A stretch of DNA of 64,000 nucleotides from Paenibacillus etheri (GTDB lineage: Bacteria; Bacillota; Bacilli; Paenibacillales; Paenibacillaceae), in contig NZ_LCZJ02000019.1 in assembly GCF_001012825.1 (NCBI RefSeq), forward strand, positions 186,001 to 250,000, read 5' to 3'. The number at the start of each line of letters is the position of its first letter. The first letter of the stretch is position 1. The notes below the pieces were generated by a model that was given only the letters and a program-made list of their open reading frames with translations, was not told where the DNA came from and ran no database searches. Positions 16,150 to 24,350 of the stretch are shown here, in pieces. The position numbers and the translations under genes are program-made.

Positions 16150-16950
16150 ATGTCAGAACGTTTGAACACAGAAGAGTTAAGTATTGGGTATGCAGAGGCT
16201 ACAATTGTTAAAGGGTTGAACTTATCTATCCCTACGGGAAAAATCACTGCACTAGTGGGTGCTAACGGATCTGGTAAATCTACAATTCTTAAGACAATGG
16301 CCCGGATCATGAAGCCTAAGAGCGGCAGTGTAATGCTGGACGGCAAATCGATCCATAACTTTTCAACGAAAGAGGTAGCTCGTCAGCTTGCAATCTTACC
16401 GCAAAACCCAACGGCTCCAGACGGACTAACGGTCTCTGAACTTGTCAGCTATGGCCGTTTCCCACATCAAAAAGGATTCGGCACAATGACAGCAGAGGAT
16501 CGCAGCATTATTTCCAACGCCATCACTGTTACAGGTATGGAGTCTTTCCATGACCGTCCGATTGACCGCTTATCTGGTGGACAACGTCAGCGTGCTTGGA
16601 TCGCTATGGCATTGGCGCAAGAAACTGACATTCTATTCTTGGACGAACCAACAACATTTCTGGATATGGCTCACCAGCTTGAAGTTCTACAGCTTCTGCA
16701 AAAGCTGAATGAGGAAGAAGGCCGTACCATTATCATGGTAGTGCATGATTTGAATCATGCTACTCGTTATGCACAGCATATGGTAGCTATTAAGTCCGGT
16801 ACCGTGGTTAGTGAAGGCTCACCTACTGAAGTTATGACACCAGATGTACTGCGGGAAGTGTTTGGAATTGAGGCAGATATTGTTCCAGATCCACGAACCG
16901 GTGTGCCACTGTGTCTTCCTTACGAGCTTGCAGCCTACAAAGCGGTGTAA
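16150..16950 (+). CDS. Iron-siderophore ABC transporter ATP-binding protein
   Basis: A 266-residue ABC ATPase of the FecE/FhuC type. Walker [10 protein letters not shown] is at residues 37-45, the Q-loop in '[15 protein letters not shown]', the signature [12 protein letters not shown], Walker B '[12 protein letters not shown]' and a switch His in 'MVVHDLNHA'. It energises siderophore uptake through the two permeases upstream. AAGGAG lies before the ATG. A strong terminator follows, so the operon is permease-permease-ATPase. Confidence 0.94.
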   Translation: MSERLNTEELSIGYAEATIVKGLNLSIPTGKITALVGANGSGKSTILKTMARIMKPKSGSVMLDGKSIHNFSTKEVARQLAILPQNPTAPDGLTVSELVSYGRFPHQKGFGTMTAEDRSIISNAITVTGMESFHDRPIDRLSGGQRQRAWIAMALAQETDILFLDEPTTFLDMAHQLEVLQLLQKLNEEEGRTIIMVVHDLNHATRYAQHMVAIKSGTVVSEGSPTEVMTPDVLREVFGIEADIVPDPRTGVPLCLPYELAAYKAV

Positions 16951-16968
16951 TCATAATTGAAAATCATA

Positions 16969-17013
16969 CAACGAACAGGCTCCCGTCATTGACAAGGGAG
17001 CCTGTTCGTTGTT
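16969..17013 (+). terminator. Intrinsic terminator after siderophore ABC operon
   Basis: Perfect 16-bp stem (CAACGAACAGGCTCCC with GGGAGCCTGTTCGTTG), an 11-base loop, and only a short T tract. Confidence 0.82.
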
Positions 17014-17101
17014 ACAGTTGTGGTTGCCTACAATTCCATGATACCACTACTAAAAATAGATCAAGGACCATCATTTATACATGGTTAAAGGAGCATGAAG
17101 C

Positions 17102-18013
17102 ATGAATATTGACAAAATTCAAGATGACCTAGAGCAGTTGGTGACTGCAGGAATAGTGAAGCGTCATGAGAACTTAAAAGATCACGTGTATACCAAAATG
17201 GGCGGTAAAGCTGATATTTTGGCAGCACCTGCTACTTATGAGGAAATTCAAAAGATCGTTACATATGCGGAACAGAATGGGATAACCCTCACGGTACTTG
17301 GGAACGGCTCCAATGTGATTATCCGTGATGGCGGTGTGCGTGGAATAGTTCTGCAAACGGCAGGACTAACAGAAATGGGGATTCGTGACAATCTTTTATA
17401 CGCTCAGTGCGGTGCCAAGATTATTGATGTTTCCCGATATGCACTGGATATGGAGCTTACAGGTCTTGAGTTCGCTTGCGGTATTCCAGGAACGGTTGGT
17501 GGAGCGTTATACATGAACGCAGGCGCCTATGGCGGAGAAGTTAAAGATGTACTGCATAGTGCGCTGGCTATAACTAAGAGCGGACAGTTGGTGACTCTTC
17601 AAGGTGATGATCTGCAATGGGGATACAGAAAAAGTGTGTTCGCAAGCGGTGAGTACATCGTGCTTGAGGCCAACTTTGCAATGACTTCCGGAGATGCATT
17701 AACCATCAAAGCTAAAATGGATGAGCTAACCTATCTGCGTGAATCTAAGCAGCCACTTGAATATCCATCCTGTGGGAGTGTCTTTAAACGTCCTCCAGGT
17801 CGGTTTGCAGGTCAGCTAATTCAAGAGAGTGGCTTACAGGGAACAAGAATCGGTGGAGCTGAGGTATCCAGGAAGCATGCAGGATTTATTGTAAATGCAG
17901 ATAACGCAACAGCCAGTGATTACATTGGGCTTATTCACCATGTAAGAGCGACTGTGAAAGATAAATTTGGTGTGGAGCTGGAAACTGAAGTAGAGATCAT
18001 TGGCGAAGAGTAA
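17102..18013 (+). CDS. murB: UDP-N-acetylenolpyruvoylglucosamine reductase
   Basis: A 303-residue cytoplasmic FAD enzyme that completes UDP-MurNAc synthesis for peptidoglycan. It shows the FAD-binding segment 'LGNGSNVIIRDGGVRG' and 'LTGLEFACGIPGTVGGALYMNAGAYGGE', the catalytic Ser region 'WGYRKSVF' and 'YPSCGSVFKRP', and the C-terminal Glu region near 'LETEVEIIGE'. The length and short form fit type II MurB of Firmicutes. AAAGGAG precedes the ATG. It stands alone between two terminators, away from the main dcw cluster. Confidence 0.95.
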   Translation: MNIDKIQDDLEQLVTAGIVKRHENLKDHVYTKMGGKADILAAPATYEEIQKIVTYAEQNGITLTVLGNGSNVIIRDGGVRGIVLQTAGLTEMGIRDNLLYAQCGAKIIDVSRYALDMELTGLEFACGIPGTVGGALYMNAGAYGGEVKDVLHSALAITKSGQLVTLQGDDLQWGYRKSVFASGEYIVLEANFAMTSGDALTIKAKMDELTYLRESKQPLEYPSCGSVFKRPPGRFAGQLIQESGLQGTRIGGAEVSRKHAGFIVNADNATASDYIGLIHHVRATVKDKFGVELETEVEIIGEE

Positions 18014-18025
18014 CCTATAATTAAT

Positions 18026-18056
18026 AAGAGCCCGCAGATTACTGTGGGCTCTTTTA
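18026..18056 (+). terminator. Terminator after murB (convergent with 18074 gene)
   Basis: AGAGCCC(g)CAG pairs with CTGTGGGCTCT, followed by TTTT. Confidence 0.82.
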
Positions 18057-18073
18057 CTGTCATCACATATGGT

Positions 18074-18409
18074 TTAATCCACCGAAAGGGTGTATTTAGC
18101 TCTCTCTGTAGTTATTTCCGCCTTGCGATCACCTATGTCCTCAATACGAAGCCCGTCAATCGCTAAGTCATAGGTAGATTGTGGTAGCGATACTAGCTCA
18201 CCAACGGCGTTTAAAGTGCTGCCAAATCCTTTTAATATTAATGCACTCCCTAGATAGTCATCGATAACATCCTCCGCGCTCCGAAACTCAACGGCCTCTA
18301 GATTAAAATGAATTTTATCCAGATCACGAAGCTCTTTTTTTTCAATAACAATGGTTTCATTCACATGACTGTTAATCCAGTCCATAAGTTTCTGTATACT
18401 TTGATCCAT
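18074..18409 (-). CDS. Hypothetical protein (111 aa)
   Basis: A soluble 111-residue protein with no signal peptide, membrane segment or cysteine. It is acidic and mixed alpha/beta: helices near 'SIQKLMDWINSHVNE' and 'SAEDVIDDYLGSALILKG', then short strands to the C-terminus. On the minus strand GGTGGGATC precedes the ATG. No family was recognised. It is transcribed alone, convergent with murB. Confidence 0.62.
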   Translation of the reverse strand: MDQSIQKLMDWINSHVNETIVIEKKELRDLDKIHFNLEAVEFRSAEDVIDDYLGSALILKGFGSTLNAVGELVSLPQSTYDLAIDGLRIEDIGDRKAEITTERAKYTLSVD

Positions 18410-18621
18410 AAGATGATCCCACCCTTACCTCGAAGATTATTATGTTTAAGTTACCCTTTTCTTAGGATTTGAATCCATATTTTTGCCACATCTGAGCAGA
18501 TATGAACAAAGGAAGGTCCTAAGGTATAGCGAATGTTACAGAATAGCAACAACAGAGATAATCCTCTACAAATAGAATAAGGATAGAAGAAAGCTAACTA
18601 TTCGAAAAGGGGGGAGTGCTA

Positions 18622-19470
18622 TTGATTCAGCTAACTGAGGTCTCAAAATATTATCAGGAAAGGTGCGCGGTTGATCGAATTACTTTCACGGTGGAGAAAG
18701 GTGAGGTCTTTGGATTTCTAGGTCCCAATGGTGCAGGGAAGACTACAACGATGCGCATGATGACGGGGCTTCTTCAGTCTACAAGCGGAGAAATTTTAAT
18801 TAATGGAATGAATATTTCACGTCATAAAAAAGAAATTCATGCTCAAATTGGCGTTGTTTTCGAGCTTCCGAACCTATACATGCGTAGTTCTATTCGAGAT
18901 AATCTGAACCTGTTCGCTGATCTGTATAGAGTAGCGGCAAGTCGAGTGAATGAAGTCATGGAAACCCTCCAGCTGTTAGATAAGGAAAAGTCTAATGTGA
19001 GCAGCTTGTCTAAAGGTTGGAAGCAGCGTGTCTTAATCGCCAGAGCCTTATTACATAAGCCCCCTGTGTTGTTTTTAGATGAGCCTACAAGTGGGTTAGA
19101 TCCCAATTCAGCTTCACTCATTCGTAATCATATCAAGAAAATTCAAGAAGAAGGTACAACCATTGTCTTGACGACACATGATATGCACGAAGCCGAAGAA
19201 TTAAGCCATAGAGTGGGCATCATGCACGCCGGCGCATTGGTGGCACTTGATAAACCGCATAGACTTAAGACCATTTATGGTAAACCAGAAATTGAAGTTA
19301 AATATAAGCAGGATGGGAAAGTGGTTATGAAATCCTGTCCGATAGCGGAAGAAGCTACAAAAGACCATATTTATCAGCTAATGTCTAATCATCAAATCAT
19401 AAGTATGCACACAAAAGAGGCTTCGCTGGCAGACGTATTCGCTGCCCTGACGGGAAGTGAGTTAAGTTGA
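18622..19470 (+). CDS. ABC transporter ATP-binding protein (ABC-2 exporter type)
   Basis: An ABC ATPase of about 282 residues: Walker A 'GPNGAGKTTTMRMM', Q-loop region 'IGVVFELPNLYMRSS', a signature in degenerate form (LSKGWKQRVLIARALL, with Lys-Gly-Trp in place of SGGQ), Walker B 'VLFLDEPTSGLD' and H-loop 'LTTHDMHEAEELSH'. Helix 'LADVFAALTG' ends the protein as in CcmA/YhaQ-like ATPases. A GTG at 18616 overlaps the SD AGGGGGGAG, so the TTG at 18622 is the better start. It works with the permease encoded in overlap downstream. The substrate is unknown. Confidence 0.87.
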   Translation: MIQLTEVSKYYQERCAVDRITFTVEKGEVFGFLGPNGAGKTTTMRMMTGLLQSTSGEILINGMNISRHKKEIHAQIGVVFELPNLYMRSSIRDNLNLFADLYRVAASRVNEVMETLQLLDKEKSNVSSLSKGWKQRVLIARALLHKPPVLFLDEPTSGLDPNSASLIRNHIKKIQEEGTTIVLTTHDMHEAEELSHRVGIMHAGALVALDKPHRLKTIYGKPEIEVKYKQDGKVVMKSCPIAEEATKDHIYQLMSNHQIISMHTKEASLADVFAALTGSELS

Positions 19471-20153
19471 GCTATCCATTATGGAAGCTGTTTAAGCATG
19501 AATGTAAGGATATACTTCGTAATCCAGCGACTGTAATTCTAATTATATTGCCTATACTTATGGCTAAAATAATCATCACTGTAGTGGACAAGGGCGGTTT
19601 GGACTTCATGCTTCTTTCTACGTGGATATTGTTTGCGCAAGTGATGGTTGGGATCATGATTAGCGGCCCAGGATTAATTGAGGAGCGGGAAAGTAAAACT
19701 TTTGATGCGCTCCTGATCACTCCGCTAAGCAGAGGGCAGATTATTACTGCAAAAGCCGGATCAGTTCTTGTTTTTTCTTTATTATCACAGCTGATAGTTT
19801 ATATATTAAATCAGGGTTTGACCATGGATTTACTGCCTTCCTTGTTGTATATGTTATTGGGTGGAATTATTTTTGTGCAAGTCGGAGTCATCATCGGATT
19901 AAAGGTAAGTTCCTCCAAAAATGGTTCAGCCATCAGCTCCGCATTTATGGTTGTTTTTTTCTTGGTAGCTTCTGTTTATTTAGCGCTTCCAGAATGGACC
20001 TATCCGATCTTTGCTGTTCTGCCAAGTATTGAAATCGTTGAGGCTTTGAACAGTATTCTTAATGGAGAAGGGATATTACTCGTAGAAAGTCTGCTTTTGT
20101 TTTTGTGGATTGCGATACTTTCGGTCTGGATTTGGAAGATAGATAAAGAGTAG
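19467..20153 (+). CDS. ABC-2 type transporter permease
   Basis: A 228-residue membrane protein with six hydrophobic segments and the ABC-2 motif 'GPGLIEERESKTFDALLITPLSRGQIITAKAGSV'. The TTG start overlaps the ATPase stop (TTGA), so the pair is translationally coupled. The size and the 'EERE..T...LL.TPLS' loop resemble permeases of small drug, lipid or antimicrobial exporters; the real substrate is unknown. Confidence 0.83.
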   Translation: MSYPLWKLFKHECKDILRNPATVILIILPILMAKIIITVVDKGGLDFMLLSTWILFAQVMVGIMISGPGLIEERESKTFDALLITPLSRGQIITAKAGSVLVFSLLSQLIVYILNQGLTMDLLPSLLYMLLGGIIFVQVGVIIGLKVSSSKNGSAISSAFMVVFFLVASVYLALPEWTYPIFAVLPSIEIVEALNSILNGEGILLVESLLLFLWIAILSVWIWKIDKE

Positions 20154-20231
20154 AACTTGTCAGGAGCGGCTACCCATGGTATAGTTCAAGACGCAATATG
20201 CTTGAAGAAGAAGTCTGCACGGATTGTGCAG

Positions 20232-20266
20232 GAGAGGTTCGCGAACTCCCTCTATAAAAAACTAAG
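20232..20266 (+). promoter_or_regulatory. preQ1-I riboswitch aptamer
   Basis: The compact preQ1-I pattern is present: AGAGGTTC (from 20233), CTCCCTCTATAAAAAACTAA (from 20246), with the A-rich tail that closes the pseudoknot. It is upstream of the queuosine precursor genes, the standard target. PreQ1 binding normally lowers expression. Confidence 0.93.
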
Positions 20267-20285
20267 AGTATATTAAATCGTATAG

Positions 20286-20328
20286 CGGAATGCTGTCCTT
20301 TACCCGGACGTTGCTTCCGTTTCTTCTT
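20286..20328 (+). terminator. Candidate attenuator downstream of preQ1 aptamer
   Basis: CGGAA..GTCC pairs with GGAC..TTCCG (unpaired bases between the two stem blocks), followed by TTTCTTCTT. It lies 20 bases after the aptamer, a plausible expression platform. A second small hairpin, CGGCC-AA-GGCCG, lies at 20371-20382. Confidence 0.5.
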
Positions 20329-20407
20329 AGTAGAGCCAAGTTTTCGAAATCTCGTTCTTCTTTCCATTACCGGCCAAGGCCGAAGGAAAAGAGAGGGGTT
20401 TTTTGTC

Positions 20408-20908
20408 GTGTCAGAAGGAAGAGTGAAAGAGGAAATGCAAGAAGTCACTTTGCTTGGTAATCAGGGAACGCAGTACAAGTTCGGTTATGATCCAGACATT
20501 CTAGAGGTGTTTGATAACAAGCATCCTGGGCGTGATTATTTTGTTAAGTTCAACTGTCCTGAGTTTACTAGCTTATGTCCTGTAACAGGTCAGCCGGATT
20601 TTGCCACACTGTATATTTCGTATATTCCTGAGCAGAAAATGGTGGAATCTAAATCATTAAAATTGTATCTGTTTAGTTTCCGTAACCATGGAGACTTTCA
20701 TGAGGACTGTGTCAACATTATTATGAATGATCTGATCTCACTGATGGACCCACGTTATATTGAGGTGTGGGGCAAGTTCACTCCGCGTGGAGGCATATCG
20801 ATTGATCCTTATTGCAACTATGGAAGACCGGGTACGAAATATGAGGCGATAGCGGAGCACCGCTTAATTAATCACGACCTCTATCCGGAAAAAGTGGATA
20901 ACCGCTAA
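20408..20908 (+). CDS. queF: PreQ0 reductase QueF (NADPH-dependent 7-cyano-7-deazaguanine reductase)
   Basis: A 166-residue short-form QueF that reduces preQ0 to preQ1 in queuosine synthesis. It shows the nucleophile Cys in '[15 protein letters not shown]', the '[13 protein letters not shown]' segment typical of the type I enzyme, and 'HEDCVN'. The start is a GTG about 9 bases after GAGAGGGG; an ATG 10 codons later has a weaker SD. Here queF leads the operon, before queC, queD and queE, unlike B. subtilis where it is last. Confidence 0.93.
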   Translation: MSEGRVKEEMQEVTLLGNQGTQYKFGYDPDILEVFDNKHPGRDYFVKFNCPEFTSLCPVTGQPDFATLYISYIPEQKMVESKSLKLYLFSFRNHGDFHEDCVNIIMNDLISLMDPRYIEVWGKFTPRGGISIDPYCNYGRPGTKYEAIAEHRLINHDLYPEKVDNR

Positions 20909-20937
20909 TCCCAACAAGTTGATAAGGAGAGATTCAT

Positions 20938-21600
20938 ATGAATAAAAAAGCACTCGTCGTATTCAGCGGCGGACAAGATAGCACCACTTGCCTGGTTTGG
21001 GCTTTGAAGCAGTTTGAAGAAGTACAGGTAGTGACCTTCAACTACAATCAGCGTCATGCGGCTGAAATCGAAGTTGCTACAGAAATAGCTGCTAAGTTTA
21101 ATGTGAGACAGCATATCCTTGACCTTGGACTACTAAATCAGCTGGCACCAAATGCACTCACACGTCAGGATATTGATATCGTTGCTGGCGAAGGTGATGA
21201 GCTTCCGAGTACGTTTGTAGACGGACGGAATCTGTTGTTTTTATCATTTGCCGCAATATTAGCTAAACAGCTGGGGTACTCCCATATCGTTACTGGTGTC
21301 TGCCAAACAGACTTTAGCGGGTATCCGGACTGCCGTGATGTTTTTGTGAAATCATTGAATGTTACGCTGAATTTATCCATGGACTATGAGTTTGCGATAC
21401 ACACTCCGCTGATGTGGCTGGATAAAAAAGAAACGTGGAAGATGGCCGATGAACTGGGTTATTTTGATTATGTTCGCGAACACACATTGACCTGTTACAA
21501 CGGAATTATTGGCAGTGGCTGTGGAACTTGTCCAGCTTGTCTATTACGTCAGCGTGGTCTTGAACAATATGAGGCGGAGAGAACGGGGGTAAGCTCTTAA
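20938..21600 (+). CDS. queC: 7-cyano-7-deazaguanine (preQ0) synthase QueC
   Basis: A 220-residue ATP-dependent enzyme that turns 7-carboxy-7-deazaguanine into preQ0. The PP-loop '[17 protein letters not shown]' starts the protein. A zinc site of four cysteines closes it (TCYN..., then CGTCPAC). AAGGAG precedes the ATG. The stop overlaps the queD start by one base. Confidence 0.96.
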   Translation: MNKKALVVFSGGQDSTTCLVWALKQFEEVQVVTFNYNQRHAAEIEVATEIAAKFNVRQHILDLGLLNQLAPNALTRQDIDIVAGEGDELPSTFVDGRNLLFLSFAAILAKQLGYSHIVTGVCQTDFSGYPDCRDVFVKSLNVTLNLSMDYEFAIHTPLMWLDKKETWKMADELGYFDYVREHTLTCYNGIIGSGCGTCPACLLRQRGLEQYEAERTGVSS

Positions 21601-22082
21601 TGCTTAACGAGGTCTCAGTCTGCAAAATATTTACGTTCGACTCGGCGCATCAGTTAGTGGGTCACAAAGGAAAATGCAGCAACCTGCATGGACATACGTA
21701 TAAGCTTGAAGTAGTGCTTAAGGGTAAACCTATGGCCGCGGAAGGTCACTCGGATGAGGGGTTTGTTATTGATTTCAGCGATATCAAGACGACAGTGCAA
21801 CAAACTCTTGTTGACCGTCTAGATCACGCTTTTCTCGCTATGGGAAATGAACCTGTGTTTGAGACGTTAACGAATACGGGTTCCAAAGTAGCTTTGCTGT
21901 CTTTCCGCACCACAGTTGAGAATATGTCTTCCTATATTGCATACAAGCTGAAGCAAGCGGGGCTGCCGCTGTACGCTGTAAAACTGTGGGAGACACCAAC
22001 ATCCTGGGCTGAGGTGCTGGCTGAAGATGTTCCGGATGAAGGGCCATCCTACCGTTTGTATGGAGGCTGTGACTGTGAGTAA
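21600..22082 (+). CDS. queD: 6-carboxy-5,6,7,8-tetrahydropterin synthase QueD
   Basis: A 160-residue tunnelling-fold enzyme that converts dihydroneopterin triphosphate to 6-carboxytetrahydropterin. The zinc ligands are in 'FDSAHQL..H..CSNLHGHTYKL', with Cys in the catalytic position before the HGH motif. Its 3' end overlaps the GTG start proposed for queE. Part of the queFCDE operon. Confidence 0.94.
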   Translation: MLNEVSVCKIFTFDSAHQLVGHKGKCSNLHGHTYKLEVVLKGKPMAAEGHSDEGFVIDFSDIKTTVQQTLVDRLDHAFLAMGNEPVFETLTNTGSKVALLSFRTTVENMSSYIAYKLKQAGLPLYAVKLWETPTSWAEVLAEDVPDEGPSYRLYGGCDCE

Positions 22083-22797
22083 GATTCCCGTAATTGAAAT
22101 GTTTGGTCCTACTATTCAAGGCGAAGGTACGGTAATTGGAGTGAAGACGATGTTTGTCCGCACCTATGGTTGCGATTATCGCTGCAGCTGGTGTGACTCC
22201 GCTTTTACTTGGGATGGTACTGCTAAGAATAAGGTTCAAATGATGGCCGCGGATGAAATCATGAATGAACTATTAGCGTTAGCTGGAGATAACTTCGACT
22301 GTGTTACAATTTCAGGCGGAAATCCTGCATTGATTGGTGAAGGGATGGGCACTTTTATCAACCTGCTACATGAGCGGGGGATACAAGCTGCAATAGAAAC
22401 TCAGGGCAGTAAATGGCAGGAATGGTTCAATGACGTGGATGTGCTGACCATCAGTCCCAAGCCGCCAAGCTCAGGGATGACGACGAATTGGGAAATACTA
22501 GATAACATCATGAGTAAGATGGAGAATCTGGGCCGTTCTACGCACAGTCTTAAAGTCGTTGTATTTGATGATAAGGATTTTGATTATGCAAAAGATATTC
22601 ACCGGCGATATCCCAATGTGCAGCTCTTTCTGCAGCCTGGGAATGATGATGTCACTGAAGAGGGCGACATTTCTGCTCGGCTTTTGGGAAGGCTTGAGTG
22701 GTTGTTTAATAAAGTAATCTTGGATCCAGAAATGAATAGAGTGCGTGTACTTCCGCAACTGCATGCATTGATCTGGCATAATAAGCGTGGCAAGTAA
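22075..22797 (+). CDS. queE: 7-carboxy-7-deazaguanine synthase QueE (radical SAM)
   Basis: A radical SAM enzyme of about 240 residues that forms the deazaguanine ring. The cluster motif CDYRCSWC (C-x3-C-x2-C) is followed by the F/W-rich 'DSAFTWDG'. An open frame extends upstream to 22027, but GGAGG at 22062-22066 sits 8 bases before the GTG at 22075, and the family starts at 'KIPVIEMFGPTIQGEG', so GTG 22075 is chosen. It is the last gene of the operon, before a terminator. Confidence 0.94.
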   Translation: MSKIPVIEMFGPTIQGEGTVIGVKTMFVRTYGCDYRCSWCDSAFTWDGTAKNKVQMMAADEIMNELLALAGDNFDCVTISGGNPALIGEGMGTFINLLHERGIQAAIETQGSKWQEWFNDVDVLTISPKPPSSGMTTNWEILDNIMSKMENLGRSTHSLKVVVFDDKDFDYAKDIHRRYPNVQLFLQPGNDDVTEEGDISARLLGRLEWLFNKVILDPEMNRVRVLPQLHALIWHNKRGK

Positions 22798-22815
22798 AAA
22801 GTATTGAAATGTAAC

Positions 22816-22846
22816 GGGTGTCTGCTTAGCAGATGCCCTTTTTTTA
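22816..22846 (+). terminator. Terminator of the queFCDE operon
   Basis: GGGTGTCTGC pairs with GCAGATGCCC, then a seven-T run. Confidence 0.88.
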
Positions 22847-22925
22847 TTGATTTGAGTCTTTAAATAGGTAGATAGAATGTCCCATAATCTGGTATGATTT
22901 TCATAAAAGTTGTAGGAGGTACCTA

Positions 22926-23450
22926 ATGGGAAATTCAACTGCACTATTAATTATTGATGTTCAAGAAGCTATGTTCTCCTATCCTGATCAAAAGCTGTAC
23001 GATGAAGAGGGTGTGATGGAGAGAATTATTTCCCTTCAGCATAAGGCTAGGGTGGCAGGTACTCCAATTGTTTATATTCAACACACCGAAGATGAGGAAT
23101 ACACAAAAGGCACACCCACATGGCAGATCAGTCACAACATCACACCGCAGGAAGGCGAAGTTATTGTGGAGAAGCCCACTTGGGATGCTTTTCACCGAAC
23201 CGAACTGCAAGATGAGCTACAAAAGCTCGGGATCACGAATCTGGTGATTTGTGGGATGCAAAGTGAGTTCTGCCTAGATACGACGATAAGACGCGCATAC
23301 AGTATAGGATATAAGAGTGTTCTCGTCCAAGATGCTCATAGCACCTTTGATAACGGGGTTCTGAGTAGTAGTGAGATTGTTAAGCATCATAACGCGGTAA
23401 TTGGAGGTAGATTCGCCCAGTTACGAGCTGAAAGCGAGGTTCAGTTCTAG
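22926..23450 (+). CDS. Isochorismatase-family cysteine hydrolase
   Basis: A 174-residue alpha/beta hydrolase. The Asp of the triad is in 'LLIIDVQEAMF', a Lys in 'VEKPTWDAFH' and the nucleophile Cys in 'ICGMQSEFCLDTTIRRAYSIGY'. Family members split amides or carbamoyl groups (nicotinamidase-, YecD- or biuret-hydrolase-like); the substrate is not clear. AGGAGGT precedes the ATG. The VanW-like gene starts 21 bases downstream and may be cotranscribed. Confidence 0.87.
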   Translation: MGNSTALLIIDVQEAMFSYPDQKLYDEEGVMERIISLQHKARVAGTPIVYIQHTEDEEYTKGTPTWQISHNITPQEGEVIVEKPTWDAFHRTELQDELQKLGITNLVICGMQSEFCLDTTIRRAYSIGYKSVLVQDAHSTFDNGVLSSSEIVKHHNAVIGGRFAQLRAESEVQF

Positions 23451-23470
23451 ATGAATACCCTCAGGCTGTC

Positions 23471-24268
23471 ATGAAACCTATTCAGCGTTCTCGACTTAGA
23501 CTATTTGCCGGAAAGCGGTATTTTATTTGGAAAAGATACTTGAAATGGTGCACTAGCCGCAGTAAGGTAGCGAAGCAGCGCACTAGTGATATTTTATCTT
23601 ATGAGGCCATGAATCACGCTACACCATTATTAAGAAGTCTTCGGAATGTAGATATGGTGCTTCAGTACAATAAAATAACTAATTTACGACTGGCGATCGC
23701 GAAACTGGATGGACTCATGGTACGCCCTGGGGAGACATTCTCCTATTGGAGAAGCATCGGTAAGCCCAGTAAGCGAAAAGGCTATTTGGATGGAATGGTG
23801 CTGCATTATGGGGGCTTCCATTCTGGAGTTGGCGGAGGCTTATGCCAGTTGTCCAATCTGATCTACTGGATGACACTGCATACACCTCTTACAGTAACGG
23901 AACGTCATAGGCACAGCTATGATGTATTTCCAGATGAACAGCGTACACAGCCATTTGGAAGCGGGGCAACCTGTTCTTATAATTATTTGGATCTTCAAGT
24001 GAAGAATAACACGGATCAAACGTATCAATTAAAGCTCTGGCTGGATGACAGCCATTTGCATGGGGAATGGAGATGCGATGAGCAGTCCCTTTATAAATAT
24101 GAAGTGTACGAAAGTGATCATCGGATTATCCTAGAACCATGGGGCGGATATATTCGTAGCAACAAGATCAGTAGAAAAATATTCACACGTACCGACGACC
24201 TAGTTGGAGATGAAGCTGTAACGGATAACTACGCGCTTATGATGTATTCCCCACTTCTTCATGGATAA
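23471..24268 (+). CDS. VanW family protein
   Basis: A 265-residue protein with the VanW domain: 'GETFSYWRSIGKPSKRKGYLDGMVL', then 'SGVGGGLCQLSNLIYWMTLHTPLTVTERHRHSYDVFP', then 'FGSGATCSYNYLDLQVKNNT'. The biochemical role of VanW is unknown. It is named after an accessory gene of vanB clusters, but no other van genes are here, so resistance is not implied. No signal peptide is obvious; the N-terminus is Arg-rich. There is no strong ribosome binding site before the ATG. Confidence 0.85.
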   Translation: MKPIQRSRLRLFAGKRYFIWKRYLKWCTSRSKVAKQRTSDILSYEAMNHATPLLRSLRNVDMVLQYNKITNLRLAIAKLDGLMVRPGETFSYWRSIGKPSKRKGYLDGMVLHYGGFHSGVGGGLCQLSNLIYWMTLHTPLTVTERHRHSYDVFPDEQRTQPFGSGATCSYNYLDLQVKNNTDQTYQLKLWLDDSHLHGEWRCDEQSLYKYEVYESDHRIILEPWGGYIRSNKISRKIFTRTDDLVGDEAVTDNYALMMYSPLLHG

Positions 24269-24350
24269 GAGGGTAGGCCTTAGGGTTATAACATAGAGAG
24301 GTTGTATCGTTTTATCCCTATACCATACTCCAAAGGAGCGGATTAACAGC

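Noticed and set aside
16911-17105. 64-codon open frame overlapping ATPase gene end
   Set aside because: It lies across a strong terminator and in another frame of real genes.
23471-24268. Vancomycin resistance cluster (VanW)
   Set aside because: No vanH/A/X/Y/S/R genes are present; single VanW proteins are common in Firmicutes.
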